Shown here: positions 11,689 to 22,989 of the stretch, piece by piece | How positions within the stretch are numbered: the stretch's first letter is position 1 | How the letters are laid out: every line of letters starts with the position of its first letter | Origin: Paraphaeosphaeria minitans | Lineage: Eukaryota; Ascomycota; Dothideomycetes; Pleosporales; Didymosphaeriaceae | Assembly: GCA_015832175.1 (NCBI GenBank) | Contig: WJXW01000007.1 | Span: 1,426,001-1,490,000, forward strand | Length of the DNA stretch: 64,000 bases | Direction of reading: 5' to 3' | The notes under the pieces: model-generated | Database searches by the model: none | Told to the model about the DNA's origin: nothing | The model's input: only the letters and a program-made list of their open reading frames with translations | Program-made: the position numbers and the translations under genes

Positions 11689-11926
11689 TGTTAGTTTGGC
11701 TTAATCTGTAATTAAGCATTTAAGGGTTAATAGTATACTATTATGCAAAGGGTAAGAAGTAGGTTTAATTAATTACATCTAGTCTATCGTACAAAGGGGC
11801 ACTAAGGGCTTTATAAAGTCTCTGCCTCTTAGCGCTAACCTAAGTAGTGGGTTCTTGTGCGGGTCCCTATAGGTAGGTAGGCCCCTACTTTACCTAGTGC
11901 TACTTGTACGATAAACTATATAGACA
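11689..11926 (-). repeat. LTR1, 5' LTR of copia A
   Basis: 238 bp, TGTTAG...AGACA on the plus strand, matching the LTR at 4388-4625. Followed by TATAT, the target-site duplication. Confidence 0.93.
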
Positions 11927-12031
11927 TATATAATAATAGCGTGTTTTAAGTAGATAGCGTATAGTGTAAACGTGTTACTTATATTCTTTATTGTAAAGTT
12001 TCTACTCTTTCTATTTACTATATTATTATAG

Positions 12032-12217
12032 TGTTATAGTGTCTAGCGCTAAGGCACTATAAAAGACCTTTACGCTAAGCGAGCTAGCTATATAAAACCT
12101 ATACTACACTGTAATTTTATAGAAGTTAAGTATTATTATACTAAATACTATTAACTTATCCTTTTACTATCCTCCCTAGTGTAAAGCAAATACTATTACC
12201 TATAATTAGACCTTATA
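12032..12217 (+). repeat. LTR2 copy
   Basis: 186 bp co-linear with 24270-24454, TGTTATAG...CCTTATA. The flanks (TATAG, CTAAG) do not form a target-site duplication. It directly abuts the truncated RT of element K, which lies in the opposite orientation, so it is not K's own terminal repeat in place; it is an LTR left by a separate insertion or recombination. Confidence 0.75.
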
Positions 12218-13828
12218 CTAAGCTACTTATATAGCCTAAAATATATATAGAAAGCCATTTCTAACCCTTGTCCATCTACTTTCTAAAATTTATAAAAGGC
12301 CTAAATAATATCTAACTTAATATACTATTTTACTTTTAAGTAAAGTTATAGCGTTGTACTAATAGGTATTACTAGGTAATAGTTCTTGTTTAATAGTGTG
12401 GTAAGGGCCCTATATTTAATATAGAAGCGTAGATCTTCTCTAGATTTTATTATAAATAGTACTAGGGCTACTACGCTTAATTAACTAATCTAGATAAATC
12501 TATAGTTAAGATATTTAGTTAGTTCTTTCCTTTAAACTAGAAGTTTATCCCATAATATATTATAAAGTAGGCTATAAAGTATTTCTAGGTTTTTACTATT
12601 CTTTCTAATTAGAAATATTACGTGGTCTACCTCTAGCCTATATAATAGAGGTAGCTTATCTACTTTTTCTCTATTAAGACTAGGCTAAAGGTCTTAAAAC
12701 ACCTCTAAGAGTGCTACCTTTTAGTCTAGTTTTAGCTTCTTAATAAGGGCTTTCTAGATATTATGTGGAGAGATAGTAAACAATTCTGTACTAATTTTTC
12801 CCCTTCTATACTTATAGTCTATGTCTAGAAAGGCGGCTACGTTAACTTCTTTAAGTTTATTTAGTATTGCGGAACGTATATAGTTTTAAATTCTAGTATA
12901 TAGCTACCTAATCTAGATTAGCTTCTTACTTAGGCTTAGCTAAACTTAGTTCTTATTTATCTATAGTAGTTTAAGAAAAACATTCTAGGCATTATCATCT
13001 ACTATAACGTATAACCATATTTTTTCTTTACATCTATTAATATCTATAGGTATCTAAACTACGTTTTCTATATGTAGTTTAGCGCTACTAATACTAATTA
13101 TTTATTATTGGTGCTTTAGGTGAGCGCGCTATAAGTATACTTTCTATACTAGTCTCTTTAATATAAATCTAAATGTTAGGCACTCTAAATTAATTATTAT
13201 AGAAGTAAATATAATATCATTAATAAGAGCGAGTACTATAACTATAGTTAAATCTAGACTAATTATTTACTATATTCTCCTACTAGGGACAATTATTACT
13301 AGGAGAACCTAGTTTTCTAAACTAATAAAGTTATTGGAGTTAGTTTCTAATATATTACTCTTTTAGCGCGTTTTTACTAAGTAGGCTAAAGTAGGTTTAC
13401 TAGCTAGAAGAAGTCTATACTACTTTATATAGTGTTTAGTTTTTTTATAATAGAAGTAGATATTACCTCTCTAACACTTCTTTATTTTAGCCTTAGATAC
13501 CTAGGACGCGTGTTATTATATCTCCTTCATTTCACTGTTTTCGCCTTTAGTAGGGCTTTATTAGTTATAATTAAGCTGGTAGTTTAACCTCCTAGCGCTA
13601 AATTTTATAGGCTTCTAATCTATTGTATCTAACTTTACTTTCTTTGCTATCGAGGCTAGTTACTAAGTCTTCTGCTAGAATAGGCTTTCTTTAATATTTT
13701 CTACCTTTTACTAAAGGTCTAAAAGACTCTAGGTAAAATTAATACTATCTATTACTATCCTATTATAGAGTTCTATTATAAGTGTAAGAAGGTAGATGGT
13801 TTTTATTTTATAATTATTACTATCGTGT
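12218..13828 (-). pseudogene. Ty3/gypsy gag-protease-RT fragment (element K)
   Basis: Minus strand, from right to left: gag C-terminus; a CCHC knuckle at about 13430-13475 decayed to Y-F-Y-x3-T-K-H-Y-I-K-x-Y; a protease region near 13150-13350; then the start of RT near 12400-12650, with a readable 'P-L-L/Y-x-L ... I-x-x-S-x-L-S ... L-R-F-Y-x-x-Y-R-A-L' stretch that corresponds to the usual PLY/SPxGAP/LRxCVDYRALN order. RT is cut before its catalytic YxDD by the LTR2 border. The gag end (13560-13828) is co-linear with plus-strand 20390-20620 in element L, so K and L belong to one family. Confidence 0.7.
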
Positions 13829-14047
13829 TGTGGTGTGCTTTAAGTGAGGAATATCAAAGAATAAGTTAAGTTATTCTATTTTAAAATCTATTATACATAT
13901 CTAACTGCTTTAATTATTTATTAGATCCCTTTGTGTCTAGTTTAGTTAGTGCTTCTTTTTTCTATTCCCTAATTAGCTATTTTAAATAATAGCTAATTTG
14001 ACCTATATTTGTCTAACTTTCTATTATAGGCTAAGCTTTACACTATA
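13829..14047 (-). repeat. LTR4, 3' LTR of gypsy E
   Basis: It starts TGTGGTGTGC and ends ACACTATA on the plus strand, and pairs with 18409-18627. It is 15 bp shorter than the H copies because part of the GTAGGTGCG segment near the start is missing; both E LTRs share this, marking a subfamily. Confidence 0.85.
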
Positions 14048-14430
14048 TTTTCCTCTCTTACTTCTAGGCTTAGTTCCTTAAGTCTACTACTTTACTACTT
14101 CTTAGTAATTACCTCCTTAATTTATAATTTCCTTAATCCCTAGCTAACTATTTTTACTTAGTTATTCTACTTACTAACCTATTACTTACCTACTAGTTAT
14201 ATCCCTTTAATTAAAGTTGTTTGTTAACTTCCTTATACATTAGGCAGCGACGTAGTGTTAGTCTACTTTTAGGCCTATAACTTTATCTAAGCCTCTAACT
14301 AACTAACTGTGCCTAATTATCCTAGCTACTAGTCTATCGCTCCCTTCCTACTTATGTTCCTATAATTAAAGTTGTTTATAGGCCTCTTAATATATTAGGT
14401 AGTAATATTATAGTAATCCTTTTTTATAAA
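14048..14430 (-). repeat. Degenerate direct repeats upstream of the 3' LTR of E
   Basis: Two related segments, around 14140-14280 and 14300-14400, contain the same TTCCTATAATTAAAGTTGTTT-like string and AACCTATT/CTATCGC-like stretches. In H the matching repeats are at 56517-56640 and 56673-56790. No coding domain is seen. Confidence 0.5.
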
Positions 14431-14475
14431 CGCTTTTTGCTGAGCCGCTTAGGTGGCTAGCGATTAACGTTAGGG

Positions 14476-14482
14476 TATATAA
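14476..14482 (+). promoter_or_regulatory. TATA box for antisense frame (E)
   Basis: TATATAA on the plus strand, followed by a CT-rich tract (14490-14530). The same box and tract occur in H at 56417-56423 on the minus strand, in the same position relative to the antisense frame, about 125 bp upstream of its first likely start. Inferred promoter only. Confidence 0.35.
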
Positions 14483-14607
14483 CCCTAGGATTTCTTCTGC
14501 CCTGTCTTTCTCCTAACCCTTACTTTAATACTCTTTTACTACTTTTTTATAATCTCCTTACGCTTTTCTAGTCCTTCTAATACCTATTTAACAACCCTGC
14601 TGCAGTT

Positions 14608-15840
14608 ATAGCTATAGTTACCTATACTATAGGTGGAATAGCTACTTCTAGTGCTAGTGGTAGAAAAGGTAGTAATAACCTAAATAAGTATAGGCCTACT
14701 AGTAATATAAAGGTGGACCTCTTTATCTATCCTTTTAAGTCTACTAAGGAGTATATTATTAAGTAGTGTATATTATCCTAAAAACCTTTTATTTTCTATT
14801 ACTAACTTTTTTTATCTATAGCCTAGGCATGTAGGGTGTTACCCTAGGTTCTATTCTTTACACTACTAGCGTCTATAAGAATAATAGCTATTTAGACCTT
14901 ACTATTTAGCACTTTAAAATTAGTAATACTAAAGTAGAGACTATTACTAAGTTTTTTAGCTTAGGTACTAGGGAGGCCCCATTAAAGTGTAGATACTATA
15001 ATACTAATATTAATATAGGTATCTAGTATACTAAAACCTCCTCCTAGTTTCCTCCTTTTTCTCTAATTAACTATTACTACACCTACTACTAGAAAAATAG
15101 TAGAAGGAGTAAGCTCTATTTTAGTAGCAAATATAGTGTTTTCTATCTAGATAGTAGGCTACTAAACTGTAGAGGGTGTAATAAGTACTAGATAAATAGT
15201 AACTATACTTTTTACTTTCTTTATTATAAGTTTTAGTTCTAATTCTTTATTACCTAAGCTAATATCTCTTTCCTTTTAGGTACGCTAGCTAACCCTAGCA
15301 CTAGTCCTTTTATAGATAAAATTTTTGTAGCTGCTAATATTCTTCCTATTAGTAGAACCTACTTTTAGGCTTCTTCTAGTTACACTTCTAAAGCTGTTTT
15401 CACCTCTAATACTTCTATATTTAGGGACTCTTTAAAACTCTAATATACTATTACTATATACTATAGTTGTTTTTTCTTAGTAGCCCTTTTTAATTATTTC
15501 TAAAAGTTTTCTAGAGCTTTCTTCTAGTCTTCTCTTAGTAGTGCTTTATTATTTTAGAGTTTTAGTCCTCTAGCTTAAAGGGGTTCTTATTCTAGCTCTA
15601 GTTATAGATTGTCTAGTTCTAGTTTACCTATATAGCTAGATTCTTTTACTAGGAAGAATGCTTCTCTTTAGCCCTAGCTATTCTTTTAGTGTACTTACTT
15701 TTAGTATTCTTATTCTAGTTCTCTCTTGTGTTATTAGTAATCTGTTACTTAGGCTACTTAGAACTATACTAGATCTTTTCTTTAATTTAAAGTAATTAGG
15801 GCCTTTAGATTTATAGAGCCCTAACCCTTAAATACTTATT
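14608..15840 (+). pseudogene. Antisense frame between integrase side and 3' LTR, E copy
   Basis: The frame runs opposite to gag of E. Exon 1 (from an ATA, possibly a former ATG, at 14608 or 14614) contains a Ser/Asn/Lys-rich stretch, then P-F-K-S-T-K-E-Y-I-I-K. A GT (14766) ... TACTAAC (14800-14806) ... AG (14820-14821) interval could be an intron, and its removal keeps the frame. Exon 2 has a cysteine-containing part (K-C-R-Y-Y at 14989; L-N-C-R-G-C-N at about 15171-15191) and a Ser-rich tail. All stops are TAG/TAA. H carries the same frame on its minus strand (55010-56314) with no frame-shifting difference in the parts I compared. I do not recognise the protein. In RIP-mutated DNA an open frame alone proves little, so confidence is limited. 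Confidence 0.4.
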
Positions 15841-15984
15841 AGTCTAGCCACTGCTATAGAGATAACATTACTGTTAATAATAAAAAGAATAATAATTAGT
15901 ACTCTAATATATCTTTACCTAGTAACTAGGTTATTTCTTTTCTCTATACTATGTATCTATTAAGTTTCTGTAGTTAAGTTTAAC

Positions 15985-17900
15985 TTTAGAAGTTAACCTT
16001 ATTAGTTTTTTTTATATATCTATCTTACACCTCTCTAATACTATATTATGTACTCTATACAGCGTTTCCTTATGGAATCTAGTATAGGCTAGCGCGTAAC
16101 TTCTCTATTATTACTTCTAATATAATAGTAGGTTCTTAAGGGTAGTTCTAAGTCTGTTTTCCTATTAAAACCTATCCTTATTATATTCCTATAAAGACAT
16201 TTTCTAATTAACTCCGGCCTAATTAGTTATTAGGCTCTTTTTTCTTTCTAGAGACTAGTTACTAAGTCTTTAAATATAGTTAATTTTACGAGAATATTAA
16301 TCTAACTATAATACCTTTTACCTCTTAGGTTGGTGCTGCTATAAGGATAGAATTAGTATCTAGAGTGTTAATAAGTGCAACTAGCTTTTTATTTAATAGA
16401 GGAGTAGAGACTATTTAAGCACCCTTCTTTCTGCTAGTAGCCTTAGCTTCTAGTATAGCTAAGATAATACTCTTCTTTATTATTTTAGTAGGTTTAGAAG
16501 CCCTTTAGTTTACTTCTATAACTGCTGCCTATAGCACTAATTTATCATTATCAATTACTAGTAGAGGAGATCCTAGGTGCAATTCTCTAATTTATAGCTA
16601 GGGGTTAATCCTAACCCTTCTTTTCTAAAGGTCTTTTATTTAAGCTACTAACACTAGTTTACTTAGTCTACCCCCTATAACACTTTTAATATCTAGTTAG
16701 TTCTATTATCCTTAAGAGCTCTTTTCTACTACTCTAGTCCTAGCAGTATTTGCCTCCTTAGTTATGTTAACTTCTTTAAATAGGTAGGAGATATCTAATA
16801 AAGTAGTGTAGTAGGCTTTAGCCCTTTTTATTACCTTAATCTCTAGCTCGCAGTCTCCCGACTTACTACTTATTACCCTAAAATATAATTAGCCTTTTTA
16901 CATAGGTTATAGGAGCTCCTAAATAACCTATTATTGCGTTCTATATGATATGTTAGCCCTATAAGCTTATTAAAAGCATATTAGTTATTAGCTAGCTTAC
17001 TAAGGATGAGACTAGCAGTAGTAGGTATAGAACCCTTCTATTACTTATATTCTTCTATAGTAAGGGCAAGTCTTTCTATCTTTATAATAACCTCTTAAAC
17101 TTACGTATCTACTTTTTATTCATAACTTTTATTCCCTCCTATGTTTATTTTCTTCTATACTTTAAAGAACTTCCTAAGTAGTAGGATAAGTAGGACTGCT
17201 AGCGAAGTAGCTTTAGAGTAGGCTAGGTTTATAGTAACTTATTTCTCCTCTTACTATATAGCCCTAATTACCTTTTCCTAATCTCTGCACTAGGAAAGAA
17301 AATTGTATATTTCTTATACCTAATAGGTGTTTATATTACCTTCTCTTAGGTAACTCTCTAATAGTATTCTATATATAACTATAGTTTTATTGTCTTAGCT
17401 AAAACCTCTAAAGAAAAGAGTTATCACTTCTATCTATATAATTTATAATTAAGTAAGCGTAGCTTAGGTATAGCTATTAAACTTGTAGAAGTAGTTATTT
17501 AATATAATACGCTATTAGCTTACTTTATTAAGCTAGCGCTTAAGATAGGCCCTAGCCAACTCTTAGTACTTTAAGTCTATTAATAAGTACTTAGAGTAAA
17601 GTATCTTCTAGAAGTTTTTCTACTTAACTAAAGCGCTTTTATAGGCTAGTAGTCTTATAATGTCTTTTTAGTAGGTGCCTAAGTAGAAGTAGGGTAGCGT
17701 TTACTTCTTAAGCTCCTTACTCTATTCTACTCTTTTTACTTAAAAGTTATAGTCTTTTAGAAGGATAAAAATATTAATACTACTAAAGCTTAGTACCTTA
17801 ATATTATTTAGACTTAGAGTAAACTAACCTATATTCCTTTTTTAGGAGAAGTCTTTTTTTATTTTTACTTCTCTATTCTTAAACTATTTCCTTTTATCTA
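15985..17900 (-). pseudogene. Gypsy gag of LTR4 family (copy E)
   Basis: The reverse complement of 15985-16340 aligns with H 48140-48490, and further right the block continues along H gag (46317-47900). In E the sequence equivalent to H 47880-48160 is uninterrupted (16300-16340), which gives the empty site for the solo LTR4 inserted in H. It is RIP-mutated throughout. Confidence 0.65.
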
Positions 17901-18204
17901 TGTCTTCTTAAAGGTAATTATTAATACATTAGGTTATTTAATTAGTTCTTCACTTAGTAGGGCTAGTTAGGTAAATAGGGTTATTATAAAACCTATGTAA
18001 ATTGTTATTATCTTTTTTTCCTCTTTTTCTTTTTATTGTCTACTTATTTCTATACTAGGTTTATTATTAGTAATTTGGCTTTAGGTATGCGGATTACAAT
18101 CTTACTTAATAGAATTTTACTACTAATACCTTACTTCTTACTTTCCCTTTTATTCTTAACTTAGATTTAGCGTCTATTATGTTTACTCTTTCTAGGAGTT
18201 TAGT

Positions 18205-18335
18205 AGCTACGTAAAGATCCTCTAGTCTATTACTCTTTCTACCTAATAGCTGCTTAAAAGTCTATTAGACTTATTACCTTATTCCCAGCTATTTAGTAGC
18301 TACTTAAAAGTCTACTAAATAGGTTCTATTAGCTC
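18205..18335 (-). repeat. Leader repeats of LTR4 family, short version (E)
   Basis: On the minus strand these are copies of the AGACTTTTAAGTAGCTATT-type repeat. E has two clear units and one degenerate unit, against eight in H (32367-32710) and eight in H2 (58174-58510). Array length therefore varies between copies. Confidence 0.75.
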
Positions 18336-18408
18336 TCTGAATACTATTTGCTATACTTCTCTATATCTTTTTAAAAGCGGCCTATGTCCCTTACTAGAAT
18401 TATTGTCT

Positions 18409-18627
18409 TGTGGTGTGCTTTAAGTGAGAAATATAAAAGAATAAGTTAAGTTATCCTATTTTAAAGTCTATTATACAAATCTAACTACTTTAATTGTCTA
18501 TTAGGTCCCTTTGTGTCTAATCTAGTTAGTTATTCTTTTTTCTATTCCCTGATTAGCTATCTTAAATAATAGCTAATTAGTCCTATGTTTCTCTAACTTT
18601 CTATTGTAGGCCAACCTTTACACTATA
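18409..18627 (-). repeat. LTR4, 5' LTR of gypsy E
   Basis: 219 bp, paired with 13829-14047. In coding sense the element starts here. Confidence 0.85.
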
Positions 18628-18904
18628 TTACCCTTTCTTACTTCTATAGCGTAGTTATTAAAGTCTATATTAAAATCCTAGAGTCTTTATGTGCCCTATC
18701 TTACTATAAGGACGTAGGTACGCGCTACTTACTAAGTAAAATAGTTTAAATAGTTATAGTTTAGAATATTTTAACTTTATCTTAGAGTAGTTTAAGGACT
18801 TATTTAAATAAGCAAAACCTATTATATAGCATTTTCTAGATAATTAACTTATAATATATCTTAATTTACTTCGAAGAAAGTCTCTATCCTTTAATAACTT
18901 AGGT
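18628..18904. other. Unassigned RIP-mutated DNA
   Basis: 277 bp between gypsy E and the solo LTR1. No recognisable domain. A plus-strand reading from about 18770 vaguely resembles a gag helix (F-K-D-L-F-K), possibly the start of element L, but this is weak. Confidence 0.3.
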
Positions 18905-19142
18905 TGTCTGTACAGTGGATCGTATAAGTAGCACTAAGTGAAGTGGGGCCTTGCCTGCCTGTGGGGGCCCGCACAATGGCCCACTGATTAGGGCAGCGCT
19001 AAGAGGCAGAGACTTTATAAGGTCCTCAGTGCCCCTTTGTACAATAGACTAGACGTAATTAATTAAACCTACTTCTTACCCTTTGCACGATAGTATACTA
19101 TTAACCCTTAGATGCTTAATTACAGATTGAGCCAAACTAACA
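18905..19142 (+). repeat. Solo LTR1, well preserved
   Basis: 238 bp, TGTCTGTACAG...AACTAACA, flanked by perfect TAGGT repeats (18900-18904 and 19143-19147). It is the least mutated LTR1 in the window: it keeps CA, TG and GC-rich blocks (for example around 18944-18985) that are TA in the copies at the ends of A, B and C. A single LTR with its own duplication means insertion of a full element followed by LTR-LTR recombination. Confidence 0.95.
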
Positions 19143-19699
19143 TAGGTTATATAATAATCTAAAACTAGTAATAATTTCTTTACCTACTATTAAAATAAGC
19201 TAGATTTATAATTTTTAAGTAGTAACTTAAATTGTGCTGTACTACTATCTTCATAAGTAATTTCGCTAATAGGGCTAACTACTATCTAATTACATAGTTA
19301 GTAGTAGTACTTCTAGTTATTATATAAAAAGTTTTATAATACCCTAGGCGCTGTCTCTACTCCTCTCTAAAGGTTATATTATAGGCTATGCCCTAGTAGG
19401 TATTCTTGTTCTGTATACTTTAACCTTAGGCCTATTAGTTCCTTCAGATCTAATCCAAATATATTAGTTTAGTAGCAGAAGCTTAACTTCTACGTTTTAT
19501 TATTTTGTAAAAGTATTACCTCTAGTAATTTAACTTATTAAGTATTAAGCCTATTGTATTAAATTTGTTACTTCTTTCTACTATAGGGTAGCACGTCTTT
19601 ATTACCTACTAAGATTGCTAAGTAACACTTATAAACTATAGATTTAGAACTAGAAGCCTTTACTAAAGCTCCTTATGTAAGTGTAAGTAAGTATATATA

Positions 19700-20750
19700 A
19701 TAAGCGTATTACCTATAGTAAGATATAAGATAGAATAATAAGAGGATTTTTTACCTCTTTAAGTAAGAGTATAAAGCTCTAGGAGTGAAGGTAATAGATA
19801 CGTAATAGTTCTTTATAGAAGTATAGACCCTAACCTATTATAGAGACAGTTTTTAGGCGTAGGGATATAACTTTTAAAGGGGCGTAAAGATAGCGCCTAG
19901 GGTCTTATAAGACCCCCTATATAATAACCAGGAGTACTGCTACTAACTCTGTAATTAGGTAGTAGTTAGCCCTACTAAAGAAATTACTAGTAGAAATAAT
20001 AATAAAGTGTAAGCTAAGTTACTACTTAAAGACTATGGACCTAGCCTACTTTAATAGTAATTGAAAGGATTATTACTAGTTTAGGATAATTATATAACAT
20101 AAGTTATTAGAGGATAGACACCTCCTTAAGAGTATACTTAGATATAATATAACTAAATTATGTAGAAAAGCCTCTATAATAGGCCTTACCTATCTAGAAA
20201 AACACCCTAACTACTCTAAAGTAAAATTTTGAGTTATTTTAGACTATAACTTTCGAAATTATCGTACTAAAGAAGTAGCGCACCATTACCTCCTTATAAT
20301 AAAATAAAGTATATAAAGACTTTAGGATTTTAATCTAGATTTTAGTAAATACGCGATAGAGGTAAGGGAAGGTAAAAATTATAAAGTAAAGAGTATTTAC
20401 CTCCTTACCCTTATAACAGAACTCTAGGGTAGGCTAGTAATAGTTAATATTAATTCTACCTAGAGCCTCTTAGAACTCTAGTATAAAGTAGAAAAAATTA
20501 AAGAAAACCTGTATTAAAATAAGGCTTACTAACTAGCCTAGGTAGTAAAGGAAGTAAGGTTAGACAAAATAAACTAGGAGCCTATAAAGACTAGCGCTTA
20601 AAGGCCAGGAATACTGGTATAGAGAAGAAACTTTAAACAATTCTTAACCCACAGGCTAATATTAGCCTAATTAGCCAAATTGTTACTATTAAAATAAACT
20701 TAAAGCCTTTTAAAGGAGCTAAGCTCCCTAAACTAAAATAGATTAGAGCC
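19700..20750 (+). pseudogene. Gypsy gag remnant (element L)
   Basis: Plus strand. Positions 20390-20620 align with the gag end of K (inverted at 13560-13828). The frame is rich in K, E and Q and probably helical. A knuckle would be expected near 20750-20830, where a run of C and Y codons is seen, but the spacing is unclear. The region from 19148 to ~19700 shows no domain. Confidence 0.45.
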
Positions 20751-21419
20751 TAAAAATAAAACACCTACACCGCCTACACGCTCTAGGTGCGTATTATAGA
20801 TAATATAGAAGGAGAGTGTAGAATAAAGACTACTTTTATAGTGTTAATAAAAAAGCGATCCCCCTTCTACTTAGTAACCCCTTTTTATAAAAAAATAATA
20901 TCCACTTCAATTATAGCTCACAAATATAGCGCTAGGGCTATACTACAGCTGTAATACAGCTTATTACTATAACAGACTTTAAAGATAACATAGGGTATAC
21001 TAGCTTAGAATTATTTCTTTTAGGGGTCTTATAAATAACTAGTGTAAGCATAGAGCACCTAGCATATATTAATAAAGTATACGTAGCGTAGGTACTACAT
21101 ATCCCTAACGTATTACGTGAATATAGTAATATATTTTATAAAAAAGTAGCGTCCACCCTTCTAAATCTAGGGAAAATAAACCTAGTAAATAGACTATTAA
21201 GGAGGGTAGATTACGTATAAGAGAACCTATTACTAAGCTATTTATTATCTACCCTATAGAATAAAATACTATAGAGGACTAAGTATAGTAGAGTAAGTAG
21301 ATCTATAAATAAGCTAAGCTTATTAGACGTATATAAGATATATATTACTAACATTTATAGAATAATAAGGGTCCCTACTACTAGTGCTATAGTGTGTACG
21401 CTATACGTACTATACTTAC

Positions 21420-22890
21420 TAGCTAGAGTATTAGTTAGTAGTAAACCTATAATAAAAGAGTCTAACCTTATTACTAAAGCTTAGTAACTTTAGTAAAAGG
21501 ACGCCTTTACTATTAAGCGTATTACTAGCTTAGAACATAAGAGAAGCACTTAAAGTAGTAGTAAAACGTAAGTATAGTGCCTTGATAAAATAGAAATTCT
21601 AAGGTATAATAGTAGATTATATATTCTAGATAAACTCGTAATTAGGTAAGAGATTTTTTTTCTAGCACTATAACACGTATATAGTAGGCCAGTTGAGCAC
21701 ACGTAGAACGCCTAAGGCTATTAAAAGGGCTTACTATTAGCCTCTTATAGATTAAGATGTTTAGAAGTACGTAAGAACTTATACTATCTACTAAAGAAGT
21801 AAAGCTCTAAGGTATAGTAAGTATAGCCAGCTATTACCTCTTCTAACGCTAAAGCATATTTTTAAGGAAGTCTTACTAGACTTTATAACTAGATTCCTAC
21901 TAGTAAAGGATTAAGGCAGCTACGCTTTTAATATAACCTTTTTAATTATATAGTACTTCTCTAAGATAGCTATCTATATTCTTATATAGAAAATATAAGA
22001 TGTAAAAGAATTTGTACAAGCCTACTTTTGAGAGGTTATCCTAAAGTTTGGCATTTAGAAAGATATTATATCTAATAGAGGCTCTATCCTTACCTCTACT
22101 TTATAGGCAAAAATTTGCTACTAACTCTAGGTAAAGCGTAGGCGTAACACTACTTTCTACTCTTAGATAGATAGGTAAATAGAGCGCTAGAATTAGACGC
22201 TTAAATAATACCTTCGTATATTTATTACGTCTCTATAAACAAACTAAGTTAAACCGCTCCTAATAGCTTAATTTGTATATAATAACTCTATCTATTATTT
22301 AATAAAAATAACGCCTTTCTATACTATATATAGTTAGTACCCTATACTTACTACGCCTCCTATAGATAGTAGGCTATAGGGGGAGCTAGTAGATATAGTT
22401 AAAAGAGTAAAACGTATATATAGCGCACGCGCATTGCTTATAGACCACCTATACTTTGTATAAGAGTATTAGACCTAGTACTATAATATGAAACATAAGT
22501 AAGAGTTATTCTAAAGACGTAATTTAGTCCCACTTAGTATAAAGAATATACATATGCTTTAATAACTAAGTAAAAATCTATGAAGAAAAATTTATTAAGC
22601 CCTTCTAAGTGTAGGACGCAGTTAGAATATACGTATACTACCTACTCCTCTTACTATACTATTATTTTTATAACGTGTTTTACATTTTCCTCCTTAAATA
22701 ATAGAACCTAAGGCTAGGAGTAGAAGATATTAATACTTAACTACTAGAGGTTTTACTTAAAGGAGGAGAAGCCTAGAAAGTAAAAGAAATCCTAGCTAAG
22801 TAAATAAAAAAGGGGTAAAAGTAATACCTACTCTACTAGAAAGGCTATAATAAGACTTAGGATACTTAGACTCTAAAGTTAGACTTTAAA
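21420..22890 (+). pseudogene. Ty3/gypsy integrase with chromodomain (element L)
   Basis: Plus strand, domains in order. The H2C2 zinc-binding region at 21590-21790 ends in D-V-Q-K-Y-V-R-T-Y-T-I-Y-Q-R-S-K, both Cys turned to Tyr. The core has L-D-F-I-T at about 21870, S-N-R-G-S at 22069-22090 (for S-D-R-G-S) and the remains of H-P-Q-T-D-G-Q-T-E-R-Q-N-Q at 22156-22200. Next comes an A-x-F-V-Y-N-N-S block. A chromodomain follows at 22780-22880 (Y-L-L-Y-x-K-G-Y-N-K-T-x-D-T). RT and RNase H should precede it, but only ~0.7 kb separates the gag side from the H2C2 region and no YxDD or RNase H motif is visible. L therefore looks RT-deleted. Confidence 0.8.
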
Positions 22891-22989
22891 AATCTACATA
22901 ACTTAGTCTAAACTTTTAAAGAGAAAATAGCTATGTATACAAAGAAAAGGTAAAGAATATAATAAGAGTAAATAAAGCACAGATATAAC

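Larger units (their letters stand above)
4388..11926 (-). mobile_element. Copia copy A, complete structure
   Basis: Two 238-bp LTR1 copies (4388-4625 and 11689-11926) enclose a copia internal region coded on the minus strand. The 5-mer TATAT occurs on both outer flanks (4383-4387, 11927-11931), consistent with a target-site duplication, though low in complexity. After removing the nested solo LTR3 the element is about 7.1 kb, like copies B and C. Order in coding sense is gag, protease region, integrase, RT, RNase H, then ~1.3 kb of 3' noncoding DNA. Confidence 0.93.
13829..18627 (-). mobile_element. Gypsy E: pol-less LTR4 derivative
   Basis: 219-bp LTR4 copies lie at both ends. The interior aligns, inverted, with H: leader plus gag (18405 down to ~15985), then a jump directly to H's 3' region (~15960 down to 14048). 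Protease, RT, RNase H and integrase, about 4.2 kb of H, are missing at one junction near 15950-15985. Only 4.8 kb remain against ~9.7 kb for H. No target-site duplication is recognisable (GTGT/TTAC flanks). This is an internally deleted, non-autonomous form that keeps gag and the antisense 3' frame. Confidence 0.8.

Noticed and set aside
12032..12217. LTR2 as the LTR of element K
   Set aside because: Its TATA-box orientation is opposite to K coding and it cuts RT in the middle, so it is not K's own end.
14048..18400. Many long reading frames if TAG and TAA are read as former CAG and CAA
   Set aside because: In RIP-mutated DNA TGA is rare, so almost any frame looks open under that rule. Only frames with motifs or with conserved neighbouring signals were kept.
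13821..18632. TATCG or CGTGT and TTACC as target-site duplication of gypsy E
   Set aside because: The 4- and 5-base flanks do not match; no duplication is claimed.
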